Shown piece by piece: positions 1-5,295 of a DNA stretch of 7,505 nt. This DNA is from Verrucomicrobiota bacterium. Lineage in GTDB: Bacteria > Verrucomicrobiota > Verrucomicrobiia > Chthoniobacterales > UBA10450. Position 1 is the first letter of the stretch; every line of letters begins with the position of its first letter. The notes beneath the pieces are model-generated. The model was not told where the DNA came from and ran no database searches. It saw only the letters and a program-made list of their open reading frames with translations. A program made the translations under genes and the position numbers. Location: the NCBI GenBank assembly GCA_003219945.1, contig QHQV01000342.1, positions 1 through 7,505 on the forward strand, read 5' to 3'.

Positions 1-1
1 C

Positions 2-502
2 ACAATTCTGACGACACCGCAGCGCAAAATACGCGAAATAGCGCAGCAACAAGATCTCAGCCGGTTCCTGGTTTTTCTCTTTGTCGTGGTCACCGCATCC
101 GCTGCTCTGTTCGCAGTCGGATTTCTCGTCAGCGTGAAGAAGAGCCAGACGGGTGGGCATTTCATTATTCATCTACTACTCACGCTCTTAACCGTGATCT
201 TTTCCTGGACACTGGTTCATACGGTCTTCGGTTTACGCTACGCCCATGCGTTTTATGGCGATAGCGACGATCCAGGCGTGCAAAAGCATGCCGGCGGTTT
301 GATTTTCCCTGGTGATCGGCCACCGGACTATTTCGATTTCGCCTATTTTTCGTTTGTCGTCGGAATGACCTGTCAGGTGTCGGATGTGCAAATCACGTCA
401 CGCCCCATGCGTCGCCTCACTTTGGCCCAAAGCATTCTTTCGTTTGGATTCAACACGATCGTCCTCGCGCTGGTTATCAATATTGCCGTCTCTGGTCTGT
501 AG
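2..502 (+). CDS. DUF1345 family membrane protein, 5'-truncated
   Basis: This is the C-terminal part (about 166 codons visible) of a predicted inner-membrane protein of the DUF1345 family (function unknown). The frame is open from base 2, so the gene starts outside the window; the GTG at 86 lies inside the first membrane segment and is not a credible start. Seen: a hydrophobic segment around FLVFLFVVVTASAALFAV, a second around HLLLTLLTVIFSWTLVHTVF, the family's acidic loop with FPGD and PDYFDF, then YFSFVVGMT and QVSDVQITSRPMRR, and a last membrane segment (NTIVLALVINIAVSGL) before TAG. The YxSF-GMTxQVSDV block and the following Arg-rich loop are what I recognise as the family signature. It converges on the ydeI-like gene with a 66-bp gap. 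No ligand or partner can be read from the sequence. Confidence 0.85.
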   Translation, partial: TILTTPQRKIREIAQQQDLSRFLVFLFVVVTASAALFAVGFLVSVKKSQTGGHFIIHLLLTLLTVIFSWTLVHTVFGLRYAHAFYGDSDDPGVQKHAGGLIFPGDRPPDYFDFAYFSFVVGMTCQVSDVQITSRPMRRLTLAQSILSFGFNTIVLALVINIAVSGL

Positions 503-513
503 TAATTCGAGTA

Positions 514-540
514 CCGGTGACCGGCTTCTCTCCTCGGAGA
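514..540. terminator. possible weak hairpin between convergent genes
   Basis: The 66-bp gap between the DUF1345 stop and the ydeI stop holds two small adjacent inverted repeats: CCGG-TGA-CCGG (514-524) and TCTC-CTCG-GAGA (529-540). Neither is followed by a clear T run on either strand (the best is CTTTT at 548-552), so a factor-independent terminator is only a guess from the convergent layout. Confidence 0.22.
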
Positions 541-568
541 CGGACTGCTTTTCGGCAAAGGCTGATGG

Positions 569-1129
569 CTACTGAAACAGGCGTTTTCCTTTCGCCGACT
601 CGCTGATTAATTTTGCCAGGCGAGCCATTCGCGTTTCTTCTTTCTTCGCGCTGATAATCCACCAGCCGATCATTTTTCGATACGACGGCGGCTGTTTTCC
701 GAAAAAGTTCCAGGCGGTGTTGTTCTTCTTCAGCAGCTTTGCGTACGGCTCGCTCAACTCGGTGCTTCGTTGTTCGTACGAATAGATACCTGATTTGTTC
801 TCGATCCGCGCCGCGAACGCTTTTAGCCCGGTCGGTCGCATTTGTTTCTGTCTGGCGAGCTCCTTGGCGCGCGTGATATTCGTTGCGCTCCAAATGCTTC
901 CGCGTCGCCGTGGCGTGAACCGAATTTGGTAACTGATTTCGTCAACGCCCTTCCGAATTCCATCGATCCAACCGAAGCAGAGCGCTTGATCCACCGACTC
1001 GGGCCATGTGATGCTCGGCTTTCCCGAACCTTTTGTGTAAAACCCAAGCCAGAGCTCAGTCGCCGTCGCGTGATTCTTCTTCAGCCAGGTTCGGAAATCC
1101 GCGGGCGTTCGAAAAAACTTCGGTTTCAA
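569..1129 (-). CDS. YdeI/OmpD-associated (OmdA) family protein
   Basis: A 186-residue soluble protein of the YdeI/OmdA family, annotated elsewhere as bacteriocin-protection or OmpD-associated; the biochemical role is not established. Seen: the N-terminal block FFRTPADFRTWLKKNH, then ELWLGFYTKGSGKPSITW, the motif ALCFGWIDGIRK, RFTPRRRGSIWSATN, and a C-terminal helical region (WNFFGKQPPSYRKMIGWWI, SAKKEETRMARL) matching the OmdA domain. Length and block order fit a complete family member. The start is TTG at 1129, overlapping the gcvH TGA; an in-frame TAA lies five codons upstream and no ATG intervenes, and KFFRTPADF is the usual family N-terminus, so this start is well supported. Translation probably couples to gcvH. 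Whether it has any role in glycine metabolism cannot be judged; it may simply be a passenger in the operon. Confidence 0.88.
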   Translation of the reverse strand: MKPKFFRTPADFRTWLKKNHATATELWLGFYTKGSGKPSITWPESVDQALCFGWIDGIRKGVDEISYQIRFTPRRRGSIWSATNITRAKELARQKQMRPTGLKAFAARIENKSGIYSYEQRSTELSEPYAKLLKKNNTAWNFFGKQPPSYRKMIGWWIISAKKEETRMARLAKLISESAKGKRLFQ

Positions 1130-1503
1130 CCGATCTGATTTTTATAGGCAGAGGCGTCTTTCAGATTTTTAAGATCCTCGGGATTCTCGATCTTGAGAAC
1201 GAATATCCAGCCTTGCCCGTACGGTTCGCGGTTGATCAGGCCCGGGTCGGCTTCGAGCGCCTTGTTCGTCTCGAGAACCGTGCCTTTCACCGGTGCGTAG
1301 ATGTCGCTCGCCGCTTTCACTGACTCGACGACCGCGATTGGTTCTTTGGCGTTCACCTGTCGCTCGAGTTTCGGCAGCTCAACATAAACCACGTCCGTCA
1401 ATTCCGACTGCGCGTGATCCGTGATGCCGACGCGGATTTTGTCGCCTTCGCTCTTAACCCATTCGTGGCTTTCGGTGTAGAGCAAATCGTCTGGAATAAT
1501 CAT
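1126..1503 (-). CDS. gcvH: Glycine cleavage system H protein
   Basis: The lipoyl carrier protein of the glycine cleavage complex. It shuttles the aminomethyl group from the P protein (glycine decarboxylase) to the T protein, and its lipoyl arm is reoxidised by dihydrolipoamide dehydrogenase; it acts in the cytoplasm. The protein has 125 residues, normal for the family. Seen: YTESHEWVK near the N-terminus, GITDHAQSELTDVVYVELP, and the lipoylation motif VVESVKAASDIYAPV with the modified lysine at about residue 63, then the GTVLETN and INREPYGQGWIFVL blocks. The ATG at 1503-1501 overlaps the gcvT stop as ATGA, and the gene's own TGA overlaps the next start, so gcvT-gcvH-ydeI looks like one translationally coupled operon. 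Confidence 0.97.
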   Translation of the reverse strand: MIIPDDLLYTESHEWVKSEGDKIRVGITDHAQSELTDVVYVELPKLERQVNAKEPIAVVESVKAASDIYAPVKGTVLETNKALEADPGLINREPYGQGWIFVLKIENPEDLKNLKDASAYKNQIG

Positions 1504-2669
1504 GATGCTGCTTTTCTGTAGAGCGGTTTCTTTTCCACAGTGGCTGGGAATTTTTGTCCGCGAATCTCGATGTCAATCTCAGCGCCGATTTTCGCGTGCG
1601 CCGATGACACATACGCCATGCCGATGCCCCAGTTCAAGCTCGGAGAAAGCGTGCCGCTCGTCACTTCCCCGATGCGCTCACCATTTCTAAAAACGGCATA
1701 ATGCGGCCGCGGCGGCGGACCTTTTTCCTTCATCCGGAACGAAACCAGTTTTTCGCGAGGACTAAATTCTTTTGTCTTCAACAACGCATCGCGACCGACG
1801 AAATCTGGTTTGCTTACATCGACGAAGAACCCCAGTCCCGCTTCGATCGGGTTTCGTTCCGGCGAGAGATCGGAACCGTTCAGCGGGTAGCACATCTCCA
1901 GCCTCAACGTATCGCGCGCGCCCAGGCCACACGGCTTAGTTCCAAGCGTCTTGCCTTGTTCAAGCACAGCGCTCCAAAACTTCACCGCGCCGTTTGCGGG
2001 GAAGAAAACTTCAATGCCATCCTCGCCGGTGTAGCCGGTGCGGGCGACCGAAACGTTCGATGTCTCAAAGGGAACATCAATAATGTGATTTCGCGCCGGA
2101 AGCTCGATGTCTTCACCGAACAGCGCATGAAATAATGCCATGGTGTGCGGGCCTTGAACGGCCACCGCGCCAAAATCCTCACTGCGACTGACGAGCATGG
2201 TAGCGCATGCGTCTCGCTTGCGATCGGGCAAGTCCGCCACGGCGGATTCGTCCTGTGGCGAACCAGTGGCGTGCCCTACCTTGAGATGATTTTGCAGCCA
2301 TCCAAAATCTTCACCCGCGCGACCCGCATTTACGACGAGCAGGTACTTCTGCTCGTCAATGATCAGATCATCTATGATCCCGCCGCGCTCATTCAGCAAA
2401 AACGTGTACTGACCCATGCCGACGCTGAGCTTTTCGACGTTGTTGGTCAACATGCGATTGAGCCAATCCCGTCCACCGCCGCCCTCGATGATGAACTGGC
2501 CCATGTGCGAAATGTCGAACACGCCGGCATTGTTCCGCACTGCCTGATGTTCCTCGACAATGCTGGTGTATTGCACCGGCATTAGCCAGCCGGCGAATGG
2601 AACCATCTTCGCGCCAAGCCGTATGTGCTCGTCGTAAAGCGGCGTCTTTTTATGTGCGGCCTCGCTCAC
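1500..2669 (-). CDS. gcvT: Glycine cleavage system T protein (aminomethyltransferase), with in-frame palindrome insert
   Basis: Transfers the methylene group from aminomethyl-lipoyl H protein to tetrahydrofolate, releasing ammonia. It has 389 residues. Seen: KKTPLYDEH and KMVPFAGWLMPVQY near the N-terminus, FDISHMGQ, the catalytic-region motif GGIIDDLII (Asp 100/101), ALQGP-like VAVQGP, ARTGYTGEDGIEVF, GLGARDTLRLEMCYPLNG, and the C-terminal barrel ending PLYRKAAS. The start is GTG at 2669; an in-frame TAA lies four codons upstream and the conserved KKTPLYDEH begins at residue 7, so this start is favoured although no clear Shine-Dalgarno is seen. Residues about 131-158 (GHATGSPQDE... to ...KRDACATM) have no counterpart in ordinary GcvT proteins. 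They are encoded by an 82-bp palindromic element and sit in a surface-loop position between WLQNHLK and SRSEDFGAVAVQG. All expected motifs flank the insert intact, so the enzyme is probably active. gcvH follows directly; gcvP is not in the window. Confidence 0.96.
   Translation of the reverse strand: MSEAAHKKTPLYDEHIRLGAKMVPFAGWLMPVQYTSIVEEHQAVRNNAGVFDISHMGQFIIEGGGGRDWLNRMLTNNVEKLSVGMGQYTFLLNERGGIIDDLIIDEQKYLLVVNAGRAGEDFGWLQNHLKVGHATGSPQDESAVADLPDRKRDACATMLVSRSEDFGAVAVQGPHTMALFHALFGEDIELPARNHIIDVPFETSNVSVARTGYTGEDGIEVFFPANGAVKFWSAVLEQGKTLGTKPCGLGARDTLRLEMCYPLNGSDLSPERNPIEAGLGFFVDVSKPDFVGRDALLKTKEFSPREKLVSFRMKEKGPPPRPHYAVFRNGERIGEVTSGTLSPSLNWGIGMAYVSSAHAKIGAEIDIEIRGQKFPATVEKKPLYRKAAS
2199..2280. 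repeat. 82-bp multi-hairpin palindromic element inside gcvT
   Basis: Imperfect terminal inverted repeats GGTAGCGCATGC (2199-2210) and GCGTGCCCTACC (2269-2280) pair at 10 of 12 positions. Three hairpins lie between them: CTTGC/GCAAG (2217-2232, 6-base loop), TCCGC/GCGGA (2233-2246) and TTCGTC/GGCGAA (2247-2262, one G-U pair, loop CTGT). The result is a cloverleaf-like fold. It is read through in frame by gcvT. Four of its six frames are open; the only stops come from the terminal TAG. No clear target duplication is visible. The behaviour resembles Rickettsia palindromic elements, which also insert in frame into genes, but no homology to them is claimed. Confidence 0.75.
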
Positions 2670-2697
2670 TGGCCAAGCTTAGCGGCGCTGTGAACAT

Positions 2698-2769
2698 GCG
2701 CAAAGGTGGAGCGGCTTCTCCGAAGAGGATGAAATCATTGCGTTGAGGACAACGCGATCCACCTTGCGC
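2698..2769. repeat. Palindromic element in the gcvT/rhomboid divergent intergenic region
   Basis: The 131-bp gap between the divergent gcvT and rhomboid-like genes is mostly one inverted-repeat unit. Its outer arms are GCGCAAAGGTGGA (2698-2710) and TCCACCTTGCGC (2758-2769), which pair over 12 bp with one bulged A. Inside are CTTC-TCC-GAAG (2715-2725) and a perfect GCGTTG-AGGA-CAACGC hairpin (2740-2755). The build (outer stem plus inner hairpins) is like the elements at 2199 and 3581, but the end sequence differs (GGTGGA rather than GGTAG), so it is probably a different subfamily. It sits where both genes' promoters would be expected; I see no confident promoter hexamers. Confidence 0.65.
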
Positions 2770-2800
2770 GCGACCTGCGCGACATTACCGTGCGCGAGCA

Positions 2801-3595
2801 ATGACCTGGCTGGATAAACTCGAACGCCGTTTTGGCTTTCTGGGTATTCCGGGACTGATCCGGATCGTGATTGGCTTCACCGCGCTGGTTTATGTTCTGG
2901 TTTATCTTAATCGCGGCTTCGAATCATTTCTCACGCTCGATCCGGCTTTGATTCTTCGAGGCCAGGTCTGGCGCCTCGTCACCTATATCTTTCTCCCGCA
3001 GACGTTCAGTCCATTGTGGGTGCTTCTCGCGCTCTGGTTTCTGTGGTTCATCGGCGAAGGTCTCGAACGCGCGTGGGGGTCGTTCCGATTGACGCTCTAT
3101 TTTGTCGTAGGAATGATTGGCACGACCATCGCGGCTTTCTTTTTCGGCGGCAATTTCTCCAACGGCATGCTCATCACGTCATTGTTCTTCGCGTTCGCGC
3201 GCTTTTATCCCGATGAAGTCATTTACATTCTTTTTATTTTGCCCGTAAAAATCAAATGGCTGGCGTGGATTTACGCCGCGTTTTTGATGCTCGGATTTTT
3301 TCTGGGACCAAACTCGTATCGCGCAGCGCTGATTGCCGCATTCACGAACTATTTCATTTTCTTCGGACCGGAGATTATTCATCAAGCGCGGCACCGGCAC
3401 GACGTTTCGACTCGGCGTAGACGTTTTGAAGTCCAATCGCGCAGCCCAACTGAAACCCTCCATCGTTGCGCGCTCTGTGGCGCCACCGAGCTAAGCGATC
3501 CGAATCTCGATTTCCGCGTGGCGCAAGACGGTGAAGAATATTGCATGGCACATCTGCCGAAGGTGGGGAGCGCCATTAAAGGTAGCGGCGATTGA
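2801..3595 (+). CDS. Rhomboid-fold membrane protein lacking protease residues, with C-terminal zinc-knuckle-like tail
   Basis: A 264-residue polytopic membrane protein. The core resembles the rhomboid superfamily: GQVWRLVTYIFLP (residues about 54-66, the WR-x-x-T block), LWFLWFIGEGLERAWGS after the second segment, then about five more hydrophobic segments (roughly 98-115, 122-135, 140-150, 153-170, 176-190). The expected GxSG catalytic serine in the fourth segment is absent (the sequence there is FSNGMLITSLFF), and no catalytic His is present in the last segment (AAFTNYFIFFGP). It is therefore probably a pseudoprotease. After the membrane part comes a basic stretch (RHRHDVSTRRRR), then C223-x2-C226 and C248-x2-H251, a likely metal-binding knuckle on the soluble side. 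The start is ATG at 2801; the Shine-Dalgarno is weak. The last codons and the TGA come from a palindromic element (3581-3636). Function is unknown. Confidence 0.75.
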   Translation: MTWLDKLERRFGFLGIPGLIRIVIGFTALVYVLVYLNRGFESFLTLDPALILRGQVWRLVTYIFLPQTFSPLWVLLALWFLWFIGEGLERAWGSFRLTLYFVVGMIGTTIAAFFFGGNFSNGMLITSLFFAFARFYPDEVIYILFILPVKIKWLAWIYAAFLMLGFFLGPNSYRAALIAAFTNYFIFFGPEIIHQARHRHDVSTRRRRFEVQSRSPTETLHRCALCGATELSDPNLDFRVAQDGEEYCMAHLPKVGSAIKGSGD

Positions 3596-3636
3596 CCTCA
3601 ATCGCCTGCAGGCGCTTCGGGTGAACCGCCCCTACC
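3581..3636. repeat. Palindromic element forming the 3' end of the rhomboid-like gene
   Basis: The ends are GGTAGCGG (3581-3588) and the inverted CCGCCCCTACC (3626-3636), with one mismatch in the first eight. Inside are a 9-base perfect inverted repeat GGCGATTGA / TCAATCGCC (3587-3606), a perfect 12-mer palindrome CGCCTGCAGGCG (3603-3614), and a hairpin GGCG-C-TTC / GAA-C-CGCC with loop GGGT (3611-3630). The GGTAG...CTACC ends are shared with the element inside gcvT. The rhomboid-like gene reads into it for GSGD and stops on its TGA (3593-3595). The 8-mer CCATTAAA occurs just left (3573-3580) and again at 3644-3651, a possible target duplication. The hairpins could also act on the mRNA ahead of hemQ. 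Confidence 0.65.
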
Positions 3637-3670
3637 TCCTTGACCATTAAATGGCACGTCCGAGACTACC

Positions 3671-4489
3671 GTGATGACGGACAAAAACACCACGCTCGTT
3701 GCAGAGGAAGGCTGGCATTGCGTGCATTTGTTTTATCGGATCGAGTACGGCCAATGGCAGTTACTGAGCCGCGAAGAACGAACTTCGGCGAAAACAAATC
3801 TCGCGTCGCTGGTGCAGGAAGTGCGCGCGATGGATTCCACTCAATTGCTCACGCTTGGAATGGTGACGCCAAAGGCCGATATCGGCTTTATGCTGATCAC
3901 GCCAGATTTGCACAATGCCAATAGCATTGAGAAACGATTGTCTCTCTCGTTAGGCGCAGAAATGCTCACACCGGTCTACAGTTATCTGTCGCTGACCGAG
4001 GAGAGCGAATACATCAGCACCGAGGAAGAATATGCCCAGACGCTCGAATCCAGTGTCCGCAAAGATGCTGCAAAGCTCGAAGAAGCGTTAAGATCATTTC
4101 GCGAACGAATGCAACACTACCGGCAGGAGCGCGTTTATCCCACGTTGCCCGATTGGCCGGTCGTTTGTTTTTACAACATGAGTAAGCGCCGCGGCGAGCA
4201 ACGCAACTGGTACGCGCTGCCGTACGACGAACGCCGCAAGCTCATGAAAGGACACGCCAGTGTCGGGCGCGAGTTCGCCGGCAAAGTAAAACAGCTGATC
4301 ACCGGTTCGACCGGTCTCGACGACGCCGAATGGGGCGTGACCCTTTTCGCGCGCGACACGTTTCAGATCAAAGCCGTCGTTTACAAAATGCGGTTTGATC
4401 CCGTGAGCGCCGAGTATGCCGATTTCGGCGAATTTTACATCGGCATTCAATTGCCGCTCGACCAATTGTTCCGGCGCTTGCAGCTGTGA
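3671..4489 (+). CDS. hemQ: Coproheme decarboxylase / chlorite-dismutase family (HemQ, ChdC)
   Basis: Oxidatively decarboxylates coproheme III to heme b, the last step of the coproporphyrin-dependent heme pathway; cytoplasmic. It has 272 residues, typical length. Seen: EEGWHCVHLFYRIEY at the N-terminus, the middle YSYLSLTEESEY, then YPTLPDWPVVCFYNMSKRR, NWYALPYDERRKLMKGH, GREFAGKVKQLITGSTGLDD, EWGVTLFARD and QIKAVVYKMRFDPVSAEYADFGEFYIG. His195 in MKGH fits the proximal heme ligand and Tyr181 in NWY the reactive tyrosine of the family; Gln232 and Arg241 lie in the conserved distal segment. The start is GTG 3671 or ATG 3674; an in-frame TGA at 3641 and no other start in between limit the choice, and ATG 3674 may be the true one. 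No clear Shine-Dalgarno is seen. No other heme genes are in the window, and the rhomboid-like gene upstream has no known link. Confidence 0.93.
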   Translation: MMTDKNTTLVAEEGWHCVHLFYRIEYGQWQLLSREERTSAKTNLASLVQEVRAMDSTQLLTLGMVTPKADIGFMLITPDLHNANSIEKRLSLSLGAEMLTPVYSYLSLTEESEYISTEEEYAQTLESSVRKDAAKLEEALRSFRERMQHYRQERVYPTLPDWPVVCFYNMSKRRGEQRNWYALPYDERRKLMKGHASVGREFAGKVKQLITGSTGLDDAEWGVTLFARDTFQIKAVVYKMRFDPVSAEYADFGEFYIGIQLPLDQLFRRLQL

Positions 4490-4585
4490 CAATCTTCCTC
4501 TCCCGCTTCCTCTTAGTCTTACTCTGTTCCGATTGTCTCCAGTCCCACCGAGATTAAGATCAAGAGGAAGCGGAAGATTGGTTTT
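4490..4585 (+). terminator. Long imperfect hairpin with T tail between hemQ and tRNA-Ser
   Basis: The structure starts on the base after the hemQ TGA. The left arm CAATCTTCC (4490-4498), a 6-base bulge TCTCCC, and GCTTCCTCTT (4505-4514) pair perfectly with AAGAGGAAGC (4562-4571) and GGAAGATTG (4572-4580). After a 2-base mismatch the stem continues with TCTTA/TAAGA (4517-4521 with 4555-4559) and TCT/AGA, leaving a loop of about 25 bases. GTTTT follows at 4581-4585, so a factor-independent terminator for hemQ is plausible, though the stem is long and not GC-rich. It could instead be another palindromic repeat, or affect tRNA 5' processing. Confidence 0.55.
4533..4560 (+). promoter_or_regulatory. 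possible sigma-70-type promoter for tRNA-Ser
   Basis: TTGTCT (4533-4538) and TAAGAT (4555-4560) are separated by 16 bases. Each matches 4 of 6 of the TTGACA/TATAAT consensus and would start transcription about 20 bases before the tRNA. The match is modest, and the -10 lies within the right arm of the hairpin described above, so this is only a candidate. Confidence 0.25.
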
Positions 4586-4670
4586 GGATGGGTGACAGAG
4601 TGGTTGATTGTGCACGCCTGGAAAGCGTGTGTGCCGAAAGGCACCGGGGGTTCGAATCCCCCCCCATCCG
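4586..4670 (+). tRNA. tRNA-Ser (anticodon GGA)
   Basis: Complete class II tRNA. The acceptor stem GGATGGG (4586-4592) pairs with CCCATCC (4663-4669), with discriminator G at 4670, as usual for serine tRNAs. The anticodon arm is CACGC (4613-4617), loop CTGGAAA, GCGTG (4625-4629), giving anticodon GGA at 4620-4622, which reads UCC and UCU. A long variable arm GTGCC-GAAA-GGCAC follows (4630-4644), then the T arm GGGGG-TTCGAAT-CCCCC (4646-4662). CCA is not encoded. The DNA downstream looks accessory, so this 3' end is a natural candidate attachment site, although I found no repeat of it in the window. Confidence 0.96.
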
Positions 4671-4760
4671 TTTACCTATGAAACTCCGGACAGATATCGC
4701 CAAAGTAAAAGTAAAACTACAAGTGTCCGCACTAGGAACTTGGCCCGTGCGGTTGAGTCA

Positions 4761-5180
4761 ATGCGCGCATCTCCAGACAGCGATCGCGATAGTTCCAACG
4801 ATGTAGCCAAACGCATGGGATGGTCGTATAAGAAGGACACGGCACGTCGGGCGTACATTGAACTGCTGCGCGAGCAGGTGGGCGGGCTCGATTCACTACC
4901 GCCTGATCGACGAGAATCCGTTTTGTATGCCGAGCTCATTGCTGCGGACTATCTGTCGGGCGTGACGCGAAGAGATCAAGATGGATTTCCCAGCGGGAAT
5001 ATCATCCAAGGAATTACTGTGATGGGTCGCTTGTTTCTGCAAGAGCTTGAAGAGCGCGAGCGCCAACGATCTTCGCTAGGCCGAGCGAAAAAATACGGGC
5101 TGATCGCATTTGGATTTGCCATGGGTATCATCTCACACGTTCTCCCGGATCTTATCAAGACGCTCCTGGTTCATAAATAG
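4761..5180 (+). CDS. Hypothetical protein with C-terminal membrane anchor
   Basis: I do not recognise this family. The frame is open from inside the tRNA (ATG 4608), but a start there would put the first codons in tRNA sequence, so I place the start at ATG 4761 (139 residues); ATG 4815 is another option, and neither has a clear Shine-Dalgarno. Seen: a polar N-terminus, a helical stretch with many charged residues (KKDTARRAYIELLREQ), LPPDRRESVLYAELIAADYL, a Gly/Pro turn region (DQDGFPSGN), an amphipathic charged helix (LFLQELEERERQRSS), and one hydrophobic segment (residues about 112-135) ending in a short basic tail. This looks like a cytoplasmic domain tethered to the membrane by its C-terminus. 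It lies directly after the tRNA and may be cargo of an old insertion. The codon pattern is plausible but not decisive. Confidence 0.55.
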   Translation: MRASPDSDRDSSNDVAKRMGWSYKKDTARRAYIELLREQVGGLDSLPPDRRESVLYAELIAADYLSGVTRRDQDGFPSGNIIQGITVMGRLFLQELEERERQRSSLGRAKKYGLIAFGFAMGIISHVLPDLIKTLLVHK

Positions 5181-5190
5181 CCACTTTGCG

Positions 5191-5258
5191 GATTTGAGCC
5201 CCGTAGGCTCCGCTCTTCGTAAGTCGAGAGCAAATCGCGATTCCTATTCAATTTCGCG
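5191..5258. repeat. Structured intergenic patch (nested inverted repeats)
   Basis: Just after the preceding gene's stop, GATTTG (5191-5196) pairs with CAAATC (5231-5236) and encloses two hairpins: GAGCC-CCGTA-GGCTC (5196-5210) and GCTCT/AGAGC (5212-5231). An overlapping alternative arm pair, CGCGA (5236-5240) with TCGCG (5254-5258), follows. There is no T run, so a simple terminator is not supported. The outer-stem-plus-two-hairpins plan is like that of the other palindromic elements here, but the end sequences are different and the stems are short, so chance is possible. Bases 5259-5295 hold nothing I can name. Confidence 0.3.
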
Positions 5259-5295
5259 ACAACTTTCCTTAGTCAGCGAGCCGCTCAAGCTGTGA

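Noticed and set aside
2199..2280. The element inside gcvT as a tRNA or tRNA-like gene, because of its cloverleaf-like fold
   Set aside because: There is no T-loop TTCRANY motif, no anticodon-arm geometry and no acceptor/discriminator pattern; the palindromic ends match a repeat instead.
3640..3924. Open frame overlapping the start of hemQ on the same strand
   Set aside because: It is a shadow of hemQ in another frame, with an unusual composition (Arg/His-rich) and no family signal.
4608..4760. Upstream in-frame extension of the membrane-anchored protein starting at ATG 4608
   Set aside because: This start lies within the tRNA-Ser gene, and the extra residues simply translate tRNA sequence.
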